Shown: positions 44,342 to 53,935, counted from the stretch's first letter. The stretch: DNA of 64,000 bases from Paraburkholderia sp. Ac-20340 (GCF_017104965.1 NZ_JAAGPR010000001.1:124001-188000); one strand, 5' to 3'. Program-made: numbers and translations. Notes: generated by a model from the letters alone, not told the origin.

Positions 44342-45808
44342 TCAGGCTGCCGATGCAAGTGCACCGGTTTTCTCCTCTTGTTGCGCACCTTCGTCTGCAA
44401 GTTCGGCTTCGATATCGTGCAGCCGATGCGGTGCGAAGATTCGCAGCGCGATGAACCAGGCGAAACCGGCGGCCAGCAGCGCGGCAAACACATAGGGAAG
44501 GACCGCATACGCACCCGGCGCGGCCGGATAGATGCTGCCGACGAACGGAATGCCAATCAGCACCACGGCAATCACACTGATCGCGATATGCTGCGGCTTG
44601 AGTTCGCCACGACGGTGCAGGAACACCGGCGCAGCAACGGCGACGATCACATAAGTCAGCAGAAAGCCGAACGTGGCAATCGTGCTGAGATAACCATAAG
44701 CGTCGAATAGCGACGTGCCGTGCCATTGAAACACCACGCCCACGACGAGCGAAAGCAGCGCAAGCAGCGTGACGGCGACGTGCGGCGTGGCATTGCCCGC
44801 GTGAGCGCGTCCGGTGGCGGAATGCAGCAATCCTTGACGCGCGAAAGTGTAGAGCAGTCGCGCCGCCGCATTGATCGACGAGAAGAACGCGGCGAAGAAA
44901 CTCAATGCGACGCCCGCGTCGATCAGCACGCCGAGTGCGCCAAGATGGATACCGTGCGCGACGGCGGAAAGCGGTGCGTTCGCCTGGTCGAGCGGCGTGG
45001 CCGAGCCTTGAAACAGCGCAACCAGCCCATACGACGCGACGAGAAACAAGGCGGCCGGTCCCAGAATACTGACGATCACCGCGCGCGGGATCAGCCGGAA
45101 CGGCTCGCGTGCTTCCACACCCAAAGCCGTCACACTTTCAAAACCCGTGAAGCTGAAAAAGGCCAGCACCATGCCCAGACGCAATTGATCTGGCTTCACG
45201 GCGGCTAGTGTGATCTGTTGCGGATCGACCCAACGGCGGTGCAGAAACAGCGCCGCGCCAATCACAAACAGAATGAGTACGACGGTGCTGATCTCGATCC
45301 AGAGCGTCGTGCGCGTCGATAGACGGATATCGCGCCACGTAATGAACCACGCGCCGACCGTCACCGCTACGGTGATCGTAACGGTCGCGACCAGTCCCGT
45401 GCCCGCCACGCCTACGCCAATGTCCTTGAACAGCACGACGACTTCGTTGACGGTGCCTTGCAGAATGCCCGCCGCGCCGATACCGTAGGCAATCAGCAGC
45501 GACCAGCCCGCGACGACGCCCCAGATCGGGCCGAGTCCGCGTGCCGCGTAGGTGTACAGCGCGCCCGGCGATGCCGTGCGTTTGGCGAACTGCGTAATGC
45601 TCCACGACGCAAACAATAAGCCGATGGTGGCAAGCAGATAGGCGAGCCAGGTGCCGTTACCGGCCGTGGCGAATACGGCCGGAATCAGCAGGCCAGCACC
45701 GCCGGCCGCGCCGACAAGACCAATCGATTGCGCAATTAATTCGGATAGCGAAAGATAGCCGCGCCGCAAAGCGCCGCCATCTCGCGCCTGAGCGGCGAGT
45801 TCGGACAT
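44342..45808 (-). CDS. APC-family amino-acid/amine permease
   Basis: A 488-residue membrane transporter with about 12-13 helices: SIGLVGAAGGAGLLIPAVF in helix 1 region, ASPGALYTYAARGLGPIWG, and FFSFTGFESVTALGVEAREP (helix 6 region). It belongs to the amino-acid-polyamine-organocation superfamily. It is the last of a minus-strand run: DszC-like, SnaA-like, permease (66-base gap), so it may import the organosulfur substrate of the monooxygenases. Confidence 0.85.
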   Translation of the reverse strand: MSELAAQARDGGALRRGYLSLSELIAQSIGLVGAAGGAGLLIPAVFATAGNGTWLAYLLATIGLLFASWSITQFAKRTASPGALYTYAARGLGPIWGVVAGWSLLIAYGIGAAGILQGTVNEVVVLFKDIGVGVAGTGLVATVTITVAVTVGAWFITWRDIRLSTRTTLWIEISTVVLILFVIGAALFLHRRWVDPQQITLAAVKPDQLRLGMVLAFFSFTGFESVTALGVEAREPFRLIPRAVIVSILGPAALFLVASYGLVALFQGSATPLDQANAPLSAVAHGIHLGALGVLIDAGVALSFFAAFFSSINAAARLLYTFARQGLLHSATGRAHAGNATPHVAVTLLALLSLVVGVVFQWHGTSLFDAYGYLSTIATFGFLLTYVIVAVAAPVFLHRRGELKPQHIAISVIAVVLIGIPFVGSIYPAAPGAYAVLPYVFAALLAAGFAWFIALRIFAPHRLHDIEAELADEGAQQEEKTGALASAA

Positions 45809-45874
45809 GATGTGATTCCCGGGAAGTGTTTCTAAAGGAGGGGTCCCGCGCCGGGCGACGCGGGACTGATTTCA

Positions 45875-47287
45875 TCAAGCCGTTTCGGCGGTTTCCGCGT
45901 GCTGGGCGACGGCCTCGCGCTTTACGCGTTCGATATCGCGGTACTGGGCGGCGGGGTGATCGTCCGGCAGTTTGGCGCCGTCGCCGAAGAGCTTTTCGCG
46001 CAGCGTGCCGGGCGCATACTCGCGCGCATACACACCGCGACGCTGCAATTCCGGCACGAGATGCTCGACCACATCCTCGAAGGTTTCGTGCGCGATTGCG
46101 TAGGCCAGATTGAAGCCATCGACGTCGGTGAACTCGACCCATTGCTGGAGAATATCCGCGACCGTGCTGGGCGAACCCACGAATACCGGGCCCAGGCCGC
46201 CTACACCGCCCCAGCGCGCCAGTTCCTCGATGGTCCAGGCCTTGTCGCCGCCTGCCAGATGTTCGACGGCCGAAACGATCGCATTGGTTTGCACGCGGCG
46301 CACGGTGTCGGTCGGCAGATACTGGCCGAAGTCGATGCCGGTCCAGCCCGACATGAACACGAGCGAGCCATCGTAAGAGACGTGGCGCTGGTAGTCCTCG
46401 AACTTCGCCTGAGCCTTTTCGTCGGTTTCGTCGACGATCACCGTGACAAGGTTATAGATCAGCAGCTTGCGTGGGTCGCGGCCCGCGAGTTCGGCCTGCC
46501 GGCGCACTTCGGCCACGTAGTCGCGCAACAGCGTCTGCGTGGGCGCGGCAACGAACACACATTCCGCGTGCTGGGCGGCAAAGGTTTTACCCGGCCCTGA
46601 CGCGCCCGCCTGGAACAACACGGGCGTACGTTGAGGCGAAGGTTCGCAAAGATGATAACCAGGGACTTCGAAGTATTTTCCCTTGTGGCCGATCTCGTGG
46701 ACTTTCTCGGGATGCGTGAACACGCCTTTTTCCCGATCGCGTACCACTGCGCCATCTTCCCAACTGCCTTCGAAGAGCTTGTAGAGCACTTCCACATACT
46801 CCGCCGCCACTTCATAGCGGTTGTTGTGATCGGCGAGACCGCCCTGGCCCACGTTCTTCGCGCCGCTTTCCAGGTAGGACGTCACCACGTTCCAGGCGAG
46901 TCGTCCTTTGGTGTGATGATCGGCCGTGGAAAGGCGGCGCGCGAAAGTGTAGGGATGCTCGAAGCTGGTCGACGCCGTAATGCCGATACCCAGATGCTCG
47001 GTCGCCAGCGCCAGCGGTGCAGCAAGCTGGAGCGGATCGTTGACGGGAATCTGAGCGGCCTGATGCAGCGCGTGATAATTGCCGCCCTTATAGACATCGT
47101 AATAGCCGATCACATCGGCGATAAAGATCGCGTCGAAAATACCGCGTTCGAGAATCTTCGCGAGATCGGTCCAGTATTCCAGATCCTTGTACTGCCACGA
47201 ACGATCGCGCGGGTGGCGCCACAAACCGGGCGACTGATGGCCCACGCAATTCATTTCGAAGGCGTTAAAACGGATGTTTTTGCTCAT
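45875..47287 (-). CDS. NtaA/SnaA/DszA-family FMN-dependent monooxygenase
   Basis: A 470-residue luciferase-like TIM-barrel monooxygenase of the NtaA/SnaA/DszA group: FNAFEMNCVGHQSPGLWRHP at the N-terminus, RRLSTADHHTKGRLAWNVVTSYL and VLFQAGASGPGKTFAA in the flavin-binding part, and GWTGIDFG. It oxidises organosulfur or related compounds with FMNH2 from a separate reductase. The ATG at 47287 has GGGAGCAAG upstream and starts 5 bases after the DszC-like stop. Confidence 0.88.
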   Translation of the reverse strand: MSKNIRFNAFEMNCVGHQSPGLWRHPRDRSWQYKDLEYWTDLAKILERGIFDAIFIADVIGYYDVYKGGNYHALHQAAQIPVNDPLQLAAPLALATEHLGIGITASTSFEHPYTFARRLSTADHHTKGRLAWNVVTSYLESGAKNVGQGGLADHNNRYEVAAEYVEVLYKLFEGSWEDGAVVRDREKGVFTHPEKVHEIGHKGKYFEVPGYHLCEPSPQRTPVLFQAGASGPGKTFAAQHAECVFVAAPTQTLLRDYVAEVRRQAELAGRDPRKLLIYNLVTVIVDETDEKAQAKFEDYQRHVSYDGSLVFMSGWTGIDFGQYLPTDTVRRVQTNAIVSAVEHLAGGDKAWTIEELARWGGVGGLGPVFVGSPSTVADILQQWVEFTDVDGFNLAYAIAHETFEDVVEHLVPELQRRGVYAREYAPGTLREKLFGDGAKLPDDHPAAQYRDIERVKREAVAQHAETAETA

Positions 47288-47292
47288 GGCGC

Positions 47293-48537
47293 TCACTTGC
47301 TCCCACGGCCAGGGCCGTTGCCGATCTGCCAGACGAAGGGCGGTTCCGTGCCATTGATGGTCCAGTCGCCCACGATGCGGGCCTTATAAACCAGCGGATT
47401 GTGCGACGACACCGTACGCGCGTTGCGCCAGTGGCGGTCGAGGCGAAGCCGCTTGCTGATGGCCGAAGCGCCCAGCGCATCGAACAGATGCGTGGCCGCG
47501 CGCAAAGCGAGTTCGGACGTCACAAGCTGGCTTTGCGCCGAAGCGATTTCGGCATCCACATTGGCTGCGCGTTCGGCTGCTTCGTCGCCGCCGAAACGCG
47601 CCTCATAGGCGCGCTGCGCGGGTTCGGCCGATTGCAGCGCGACGGCCTCGGCGGCATAGGCCCACGAGGCGATCTCGCCCACCACCTGCTGGATCTGCGC
47701 ATCTTCGCTCACGTGCGGCGCGTTGCCGTGGCTATAGACGCGCGTGCGGTTGCGCACGAGTGTGGCGGCATCGCGCTTCACGGCTTCGGCGATACCCGCG
47801 AGCGTGGCGACGTGAAAGAGTTGATAGAACGCGGTCTGGTATTTGAAGCGGCGTTCGAAGTCGATGATATTGCGCGCTTCGACTGTAGCGTCCTTGAACA
47901 GCGTGGTGCCGCTGCCCGTGGTCGTCTGGCCGAAGCCGTCCCAATCATCCTCGCGCACGACGCCGCCTTGCTGCGTGCTCACGGCGGCGATCACGTCGCT
48001 GCCGTCTTCGGCGCGCTGGGCGTAGACGTCGATCCAGTCGGCGTAGATCGTGCCAGTACTGTAGTACTTCGAACCATTTACAAAGTAATGGCCATCGCGC
48101 TGGGAAACCTTGGTGTTCGTCTGCCCGACGGCCACATCGCCCACTTCCGACCATGCGCTGCCTACGATCTGGCCGCTCACGAAACGGTCGAACCAGAGGC
48201 GCTGATCGGCATCGGCCGGTGCGTTCAACCAGTCTTCGACAAAGGCGAAATGCGCGCGCAGTGCTTGTGGCAGATTCGAATCGGCGGCGGCCAGTTCGAT
48301 CAGCAGGCGGAACAGTTGCGGGATGGACGCGCCTGCGCCGCCATATTGAACAGGAATGCGCACTGCACCAAAGCCCGCTGCCTTGAGTGCTGCAATGGCT
48401 TCGTGCGGCAGGATGCGTTCACGGTCGCGCTCGGCGGCGCCGCGTGCGATGTCGGCGAAAATCGGGCGGAAACGGGCCGCGAGCGTGTCGTAATCGGTGC
48501 CCGTGGAGCGTGCGATGTCGGGTCTGGATGCAGTCAT
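47293..48537 (-). CDS. DszC/SfnB-type flavin-dependent monooxygenase (acyl-CoA dehydrogenase fold)
   Basis: A 414-residue flavoprotein of the acyl-CoA-dehydrogenase-like monooxygenases: ERILPHEAIAALKAAGFGAV, GSAWSEVGDVAVGQTN, DDWDGFGQTTTGSGT and a C-terminal LDRHWRNARTVSSHNPL, similar to the SfnB-type protein at 39908. The start at 48537 follows AGAGGAAGA. It leads the operon with the SnaA-like monooxygenase and the permease, divergent from the SsuACB-type importer. It would desulfurise or monooxygenate an imported organosulfur compound. Confidence 0.86.
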   Translation of the reverse strand: MTASRPDIARSTGTDYDTLAARFRPIFADIARGAAERDRERILPHEAIAALKAAGFGAVRIPVQYGGAGASIPQLFRLLIELAAADSNLPQALRAHFAFVEDWLNAPADADQRLWFDRFVSGQIVGSAWSEVGDVAVGQTNTKVSQRDGHYFVNGSKYYSTGTIYADWIDVYAQRAEDGSDVIAAVSTQQGGVVREDDWDGFGQTTTGSGTTLFKDATVEARNIIDFERRFKYQTAFYQLFHVATLAGIAEAVKRDAATLVRNRTRVYSHGNAPHVSEDAQIQQVVGEIASWAYAAEAVALQSAEPAQRAYEARFGGDEAAERAANVDAEIASAQSQLVTSELALRAATHLFDALGASAISKRLRLDRHWRNARTVSSHNPLVYKARIVGDWTINGTEPPFVWQIGNGPGRGSK

Positions 48538-48854
48538 GCTGTCTTCCTCTGAGCGGTCTTGGGCGATGGAGACATGGGTTCGTCGATAAATAACCCATGA
48601 ATAGCGAATGAGTTTGCCGATGGTGTGAGCGACGAGTATAGAAAGCCGCGCAGTCGCGTTCCAATAACGGATTCTCGAAACGATATGGGCGTTATCGATT
48701 TGCGTTGGCCCCAATTGCGTTGACCGCATTGGTTATCGCTTTCTCTGCTTTCCATGTGAGCGAATCTTGGTTCTGTTCCCGTGTGGATTTTTCTAAGCTC
48801 GGAGATTACGCGGCCATGCCGTCCAATACGACACGCATAAAAAGGGGAAAACAG
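48538..48854. other. 317-bp divergent promoter region of the organosulfur cluster
   Basis: No gene. It separates the monooxygenase operon (minus strand) from the SsuA-type binding-protein gene (plus strand). Besides the LysR-type site at 48573-48599 it has CGATA/TATCG around 48680-48696 and a second AT-rich block near 48735. Promoters for both operons are expected here. Confidence 0.55.
48573..48599. promoter_or_regulatory. LysR-type operator (8-bp arms, 11-bp spacer)
   Basis: CATGGGTT (48573-48580) and AACCCATG (48592-48599) flank exactly 11 bases, the T-N11-A geometry of LysR-family sites. It is 36 bases upstream of the monooxygenase start. A sulfur regulator such as CysB or SsuR is the most plausible binder; no LysR gene is beside it. 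Confidence 0.65.
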
Positions 48855-49889
48855 ATGCAGGACCAAACGACCAAACCGACGCTATTGCATCGTATTGCGG
48901 CGCCATTGCGCGGCTGGCGCAGACTCGCGGCGCTGGCGCTTTTGAGCGTGCCGGCGGTTTCGGCATGGGCCGCCGGCGCTGTGCCTGCGGAAATCAAGCT
49001 CGATTACGCTTATTACTCGCCGGAAAGCCTCGTGATCAAACGCAATGGCTGGCTCGAACAGGCATTCGCACCGGACCACACACAGGTGCGTTGGGTGCTG
49101 AGCCTGGGCAGTAATCGCGCGCTGGAATACCTCAATAGCAGCGCAATCGATATCGGTTCTACGGCGGGGCTCGCGGCGGTGCTGGCCAAGGCCAATGGCA
49201 ATCCGATCAAGACCGTCTATATCTTCTCGCGTCCTGAATGGACGGCGTTGGTCGTGCGCAAGGATTCGCCGATCAAGACGCTCGCCGATCTCAAGGTCAA
49301 GAAGATTGCAGCGACCAAGGGCACCGATCCCTATCTCTTCACGCTGCGCGCGCTGCATACCGCCGGTCTTTCGCGAGACGACGTGGAGATCGTCAATCTT
49401 CAACACCCAGATGGCCGCACGGCGCTCGTCAACGGGCAGGTGGATGCGTGGGCCGGACTTGATCCGCACATGGCCGCAGCGCAGATCGACAACGGTGCGC
49501 GTCTGCTGTATCGCAACGTCGACTTCAATACCTGGGGATTCCTGAATGTTCGTGAAGACTTCCTCAAACAGTATCCAGATGCGGTCACGCGCGTGCTCAA
49601 GGTCTACGAACGGGCGCGCGAATGGATCGGCGCGCATCCTGATGAAGCGGCGCAGATCGTAGCGGAAGACTCCAAGGTGTCGCTCGCGGTAGCAAAGCTG
49701 CAATTGAGCCGCAATGACTTCAGTCAGCCGGAACCGGGCGCAACGCAGATCAAGGCACTGGAAGCCGCCGCCCCCATTCTCGCGCAGGAACAACTCGTGA
49801 AGCCCGGCACGGATCTGAACCGCGTGATCGAATCGCTGATCGATACGCAGGCGGCGCAACCTGCGCTGGCTTCGGCGCAGCGTCCCTAA
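48855..49889 (+). CDS. aliphatic sulfonate-type ABC substrate-binding protein (SsuA-like)
   Basis: A 344-residue periplasmic binding protein with a signal peptide ending near AVSAWAAG. Family segments are VLSLGSNRALEYLNSSAIDI, TKGTDPYLFTLRALHTAGL and LVNGQVDAWAGLDPHMAAA. The ATG at 48855 has AAGGGGAAA before it, and the upstream in-frame extension is not signal-like. It is followed by a permease (18 bases) and an ATPase gene. Confidence 0.87.
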   Translation: MQDQTTKPTLLHRIAAPLRGWRRLAALALLSVPAVSAWAAGAVPAEIKLDYAYYSPESLVIKRNGWLEQAFAPDHTQVRWVLSLGSNRALEYLNSSAIDIGSTAGLAAVLAKANGNPIKTVYIFSRPEWTALVVRKDSPIKTLADLKVKKIAATKGTDPYLFTLRALHTAGLSRDDVEIVNLQHPDGRTALVNGQVDAWAGLDPHMAAAQIDNGARLLYRNVDFNTWGFLNVREDFLKQYPDAVTRVLKVYERAREWIGAHPDEAAQIVAEDSKVSLAVAKLQLSRNDFSQPEPGATQIKALEAAAPILAQEQLVKPGTDLNRVIESLIDTQAAQPALASAQRP

Positions 49890-49907
49890 AGGCAGAGGAG
49901 CGAGGCG

Positions 49908-50765
49908 ATGGGAGCCGATGAAACTGCATTGCGTGCGTTGCGGCCAGCGCTGGATATAGCGGCCGAAGCGCAGCCTGCAAACAGCGTGCGTTCGCTATCA
50001 CGTGGCTGGCGCATCGCCGGGACATGGCTGCCCGTGGCGTTTCTGCTCGTGATCGAAGCGCTGGTGCGCCTGCGCGTGCTGCCCGATAACCTCGTGCCCG
50101 CGCCATCGTCGATTGCCGAAGCGCTCTGGCAACTGGGCGCGGACCCTTTGCTGCGCCATATCGCGGCCAGCACCGCGCGCGTGGCGGCCGGTTTTGGTTG
50201 CGGCGCGGCGCTGGCCGTCGCGGTGGGCGCAGCAATGGGTTTGAGCCGACGTCTGGACGCGCTGCTCGATCCCAGTTTTCAGGCCTTACGCGCCATTCCC
50301 TCGCTCGCGTGGGTGCCTGTGCTGCTGTTATGGATGGGCATCGACGAAGCGCCGAAAATCACTCTCGTTGCAATTGGCGCGTTTTTTCCCGTGCATTTAA
50401 GCGTGGTGTCGGGCATTCGCAATGTGGATCGCAAACTGCTCGAACTGGGCGCGATTTACCGGCTTGCGCCATCGCGCCTGTTCCTGCGCATTCTGTTGCC
50501 GGCCGCTTTGCCGCAGATTTTCACGGGCTTGCGCACGGCGCTCGCGGTGTCGTGGATGTTCGTGGTGGCCGCCGAACTGATTGCCGCCACGCGCGGCCTC
50601 GGCTATCTGCTCAGCGACGGACGCGAAACCGGGCGGCCCGACATCGTTTTCGGCGCAATCATCTTATTGGGCCTGCTCGGCAAACTCACGGATAGCGCCA
50701 TGCGCGCGCTCGAATCCCGTGTGCTGGCCTGGCGCGATACCGCAATAGAAGGAGAGCGCGCATGA
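49908..50765 (+). CDS. ABC transporter permease (SsuC-like)
   Basis: A 285-residue inner-membrane permease: about six helices and the EAA-type coupling loop LELGAIYRLAPSRLFLRIL, then LPAALPQIFTGLRTALAVSW (ends as in SsuC/TauC). It forms the channel of the sulfonate-type importer with the flanking SsuA- and SsuB-like proteins. It overlaps the ATPase gene by 4 bases. Confidence 0.88.
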   Translation: MGADETALRALRPALDIAAEAQPANSVRSLSRGWRIAGTWLPVAFLLVIEALVRLRVLPDNLVPAPSSIAEALWQLGADPLLRHIAASTARVAAGFGCGAALAVAVGAAMGLSRRLDALLDPSFQALRAIPSLAWVPVLLLWMGIDEAPKITLVAIGAFFPVHLSVVSGIRNVDRKLLELGAIYRLAPSRLFLRILLPAALPQIFTGLRTALAVSWMFVVAAELIAATRGLGYLLSDGRETGRPDIVFGAIILLGLLGKLTDSAMRALESRVLAWRDTAIEGERA

Positions 50766-51517
50766 CTCATTCGGCTTTACTCGATGCCGATATTCGCGCG
50801 AAGCGTTATGGCAATCGCACGATCCTCGATAACGTGCGGCTTACGCTCGCGCCCGGAAAAATCACGGCATTGCTGGGCCCGAGCGGTTGCGGCAAGAGCA
50901 CCTTGCTGCGTATCGTGGCCGGGCTCGACCGCGACTATACGGGCAGCGTGGCGCTCGACGGTGTGATGCAGCGCGGACCGTCGCCGCTTGCGGGCGTGAT
51001 TTTTCAGGAGCCGCGCCTGCTGCCGTGGCTGCGCGTGGCGGACAACATTACGTTTCCTGAACGCGCGCGCGGCGCTGCACTGGCGCATGCCCGGGCGCTC
51101 CTCGACGAAGTCGGCCTGAACGCCGACGATGCCGCGCGCTGGCCCAAACATCTCTCGGGCGGCATGGCGCAGCGCGTGGCGATTGCGCGCGGACTGTTTG
51201 CGCAACCGCGTCTGCTGCTGCTCGACGAACCCTTTAGCGCCGTCGATGCCATGACGCGTATGCGTTTACAACAATTGCTGCTTACGATTGTCGAGACGCA
51301 TCGCATGGCAGCGCTCGTTGTCACCCACGATATCGACGAAGCGCTTTATCTGGCCGATCGCATCGTGTTGCTCGAACCGGCCAAAGGCCCGTCTACAAGG
51401 CCTTCGAGTCATCTATTCGAGCTTGGCGCGGCTCGCCCGCGGCAGCGCGAAAGCCTTGCCGCGCATCCGTTGCGCGCGATATTGCTAGAGCGACTGGAAG
51501 CCGCGGTAATGGCGTGA
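50762..51517 (+). CDS. ABC transporter ATP-binding protein (SsuB-like)
   Basis: A 251-residue ABC ATPase: Walker A GPSGCGKST, Q-loop FQEPRLLPW, signature LSGGMAQRVAIARGL, Walker B LLLLDEPFSAVDAMTR, H-loop VVTHDIDEAL. It powers the SsuAC-type importer; the 4-base ATGA overlap with the permease shows coupling. Confidence 0.9.
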   Translation: MTHSALLDADIRAKRYGNRTILDNVRLTLAPGKITALLGPSGCGKSTLLRIVAGLDRDYTGSVALDGVMQRGPSPLAGVIFQEPRLLPWLRVADNITFPERARGAALAHARALLDEVGLNADDAARWPKHLSGGMAQRVAIARGLFAQPRLLLLDEPFSAVDAMTRMRLQQLLLTIVETHRMAALVVTHDIDEALYLADRIVLLEPAKGPSTRPSSHLFELGAARPRQRESLAAHPLRAILLERLEAAVMA

Positions 51518-51560
51518 CGGCGGCCAACCTAGCTAAATATGAAACAAATCGCATATTTGA

Positions 51561-51854
51561 TTGACCGAATGCCAGGTGAAACGATATCGTCATACTTTTG
51601 ACACTTTCGCAATACGCAATACCTTGGCTTCAGCAGAATATGAAACCACGCACTCATTGCGTGTGGAACTGGATGGCGTCAGTTATTCCGGTTCTTATCG
51701 AGTGATGACGGGCAGCGTCATCGTCTACTTCGAGAACGAAATCAAGTTTGCTCCCTACGGCAAGAACCGGCCCGAGCAGATTGCGCGCTGGCTATTGACC
51801 GATCTATGCCGCAAGGCGGAATCGCGCAAGCGCAAAGTCGCGCTAAAAATGTAA
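51561..51854 (+). CDS. small protein of unknown function
   Basis: A 97-residue hypothetical with no recognised domain. The central part (SLRVELDGVSYSGSYRVMTG, then SVIVYFENEIKFAPYG) predicts beta strands, and the C-terminus is basic (RKAESRKRKVALKM). Start uncertain: the first about 25 residues may not be translated. It follows the ABC ATPase by 44 bases and precedes an MFS gene in the same direction. No function assigned. Confidence 0.55.
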   Translation: MTECQVKRYRHTFDTFAIRNTLASAEYETTHSLRVELDGVSYSGSYRVMTGSVIVYFENEIKFAPYGKNRPEQIARWLLTDLCRKAESRKRKVALKM

Positions 51855-51970
51855 TCCGTTTTCCGCCAGGCGTTCCCCAGCGCGTTTATCCGGCGCGTTG
51901 GGCGGGCGTATCATGAGCGTCATTTTCGTGGGCTTTGGCTTGTTGAAGCCAGATCAGTCGGGAATCGAAT

Positions 51971-53419
51971 ATGACGCATGGTATCGACGAACGAAAGCGC
52001 TGGGTTGCGCTGATGGTGCTCTGCCTTGGCGTGCTGATGATCGTGCTGGACACGACCATCGTGAACGTTGCCTTGCCGTCCATACGGGCGGATCTGCGCT
52101 TTACGGAAACCTCGCTGGTGTGGGTCGTCAACGCCTATATGCTGACCTTCGGCGGCTTTTTGCTGTTAGGCGGCAGACTGGGTGACCTGTTCGGCCATCG
52201 ACGCTTATTTCTGCTGGGCATCACGGTATTCACGCTCGCTTCGGCCGCGTGCGGCCTGGCCAATTCGCAAGGTATCCTGATCATTGCGCGAGCTGTCCAG
52301 GGGTTGGGTGGCGCGGTGGTGTCGGCGGTATCGCTCTCGCTGATCATGAACCTGTTCACTTCGCCGGAGGATCGCGCGAAGGCCATGGGCATTTATGGAT
52401 TCGTAGGCGGTGGCGGCGGCAGTGTCGGCGTGCTGCTGGGCGGCTTGCTGACCAGCGCATTGAGTTGGCACTGGATCTTTCTCGTCAACTTGCCGATCGG
52501 CGTGGCCGTCTATGCGGGCTGTGTGGCGCTGCTGCCCAAAGGCAAACCACTGGCTGATCGCGCGAAGCTCGATGTTGCGGGCGCCGTAGCCGTGACGGCT
52601 TCGCTGATGCTGGCTGTTTATGCGGTTGTGCACGGCAACGAAGCGGGCTGGACCTCCCTGCAAACCTTGCTGCAACTGGGTGTGGCCGTCGCGCTATTGA
52701 TTGCGTTTCTTGTGATCGAGTCGCGCGTATCGCATCCGCTCATGCCGCTGCATATGTTCGCGCTGCGTAACGTGGCCACGGCCAATGGCGTGGGCGTTCT
52801 CTGGGCGGCGGCATTGTTCGCGTGGTTTTTTATCTCCGCGCTCTACATGCAGCGCCTGCTGAATTACAGCGCGATGCAGGTGGGGCTGGCGTTTTTGCCC
52901 GCCAATATCATCATGGCCGTGTTTTCGCTGGGGCTTTCGGCCCGGCTAGTGATGCGCTTTGGCATTCGCGCGCCGCTCGCGCTGGGTTTATTACTTGCCG
53001 CGTTGGGCTTGCTAGTGTTCGCGCGCGCGCCTGCCGAAGGCGCATTGCTGTCGAGCATTGTGCCCGGCATGGTGCTGATGGGGCTGGGCGCGGGCGTGGC
53101 GTTCAATCCGGTGTTGCTGGCTGCAATGAGCGATGTCGCGCCCGAAGAGTCGGGCCTCGCGTCCGGTGTAGTCAACACGTCTTTCATGATGGGCGGCGCG
53201 TTGGGGCTGGCCATTCTGGCGAGCCTGGCTTCTGCGCGCACGGAAGCATTGACGGCGGCGGGCGTCGATACGGTCAGCGCGCTCAATAGCGGTTATCACC
53301 TCGCGTTCCTGCTGGGCGCGATTGCGGCATTGATCGGCTGCGTACTGGCGGCGGCGTTCGTGCGCACGCGTACACCGCAGCAAACTCCGGCGCAGCAGGA
53401 CCGCATCTCGGGCATGTGA
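51971..53419 (+). CDS. MFS exporter, DHA2 (EmrB/QacA) family
   Basis: A 482-residue 14-helix transporter. Signature parts: LDTTIVNVALPSIRADL in helix 1, motif A LGDLFGHRRLFLLG, GRLG repeats, and helix-5 GGGGGSVGVLLGGLL. It is a proton-driven drug or metabolite efflux pump, the second of the family in this window. No adjacent regulator is seen; the lectin gene converges on it. Confidence 0.88.
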   Translation: MTHGIDERKRWVALMVLCLGVLMIVLDTTIVNVALPSIRADLRFTETSLVWVVNAYMLTFGGFLLLGGRLGDLFGHRRLFLLGITVFTLASAACGLANSQGILIIARAVQGLGGAVVSAVSLSLIMNLFTSPEDRAKAMGIYGFVGGGGGSVGVLLGGLLTSALSWHWIFLVNLPIGVAVYAGCVALLPKGKPLADRAKLDVAGAVAVTASLMLAVYAVVHGNEAGWTSLQTLLQLGVAVALLIAFLVIESRVSHPLMPLHMFALRNVATANGVGVLWAAALFAWFFISALYMQRLLNYSAMQVGLAFLPANIIMAVFSLGLSARLVMRFGIRAPLALGLLLAALGLLVFARAPAEGALLSSIVPGMVLMGLGAGVAFNPVLLAAMSDVAPEESGLASGVVNTSFMMGGALGLAILASLASARTEALTAAGVDTVSALNSGYHLAFLLGAIAALIGCVLAAAFVRTRTPQQTPAQQDRISGM

Positions 53420-53501
53420 ATGTCTCGTGAGCGCCTCGTGAGATCGGCGCGCGGCCAGAACCAGCAGGCCCCGGCCGCACGCACTTATCTTATGCGTTCA
53501 C

Positions 53502-53867
53502 TCAGCCGATAGGCCATTGCAGCACTACGCACGAGTCGTTGTAATCCGTGTCCACGCCATCTTCGGACGCGAGAATGCCGAACCACGTGCGTTTCGACAG
53601 CGGCGCGAGACGGCCATCGGTGGCCGACTTCTTGCCGTTCGCGAACACTTCGACGCGCAGGTTGCCTTCGCCGGAATTCAGGATCGTGCCGCGTACCTCG
53701 TCCTTCGAGTTGCCGGCATACGTCCATGCGGGCTCTTTACTGTCTCCGATATAGAGTTTCACTTCCTGGCGGAAAGCCGCATTGGCGAAAAAGACCGCGC
53801 GGAAGTTCGTATTCGGCGGCAAGCGGAAATTGCCGTTGCGATCGGAAAACGGTTGAAAGTCAGACAT
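53502..53867 (-). CDS. bclA: BC2L-A-type calcium-dependent lectin (PA-IIL family)
   Basis: A 121-residue single-domain lectin of the PA-IIL/fucose-binding lectin II family. FRLPPNTNFRAVFFANAA and the C-terminal SEDGVDTDYNDSCVVLQWPI carry the two calcium-binding acidic clusters (D, N, terminal glycine). The sequence follows Burkholderia cenocepacia BC2L-A closely. The specificity loop reads AAF after FAN, where PA-IIL has SSG (fucose) and BC2L-A has AAE (mannose); mannose-type binding is inferred. The ATG at 53867 follows AGGAGCG. No signal peptide, as usual for this family. Confidence 0.85.
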   Translation of the reverse strand: MSDFQPFSDRNGNFRLPPNTNFRAVFFANAAFRQEVKLYIGDSKEPAWTYAGNSKDEVRGTILNSGEGNLRVEVFANGKKSATDGRLAPLSKRTWFGILASEDGVDTDYNDSCVVLQWPIG

Positions 53868-53935
53868 GTTTCGCTCCTGTCTCAAGCTATGCATTAAGCG
53901 GGAATAGTGCATCAGGCATGGTGTTTCGTCCCGCT

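Noticed and set aside
47401..48552. A 383-codon plus-strand frame over the DszC-like gene
   Set aside because: Antisense shadow of the monooxygenase gene; no recognisable domain.
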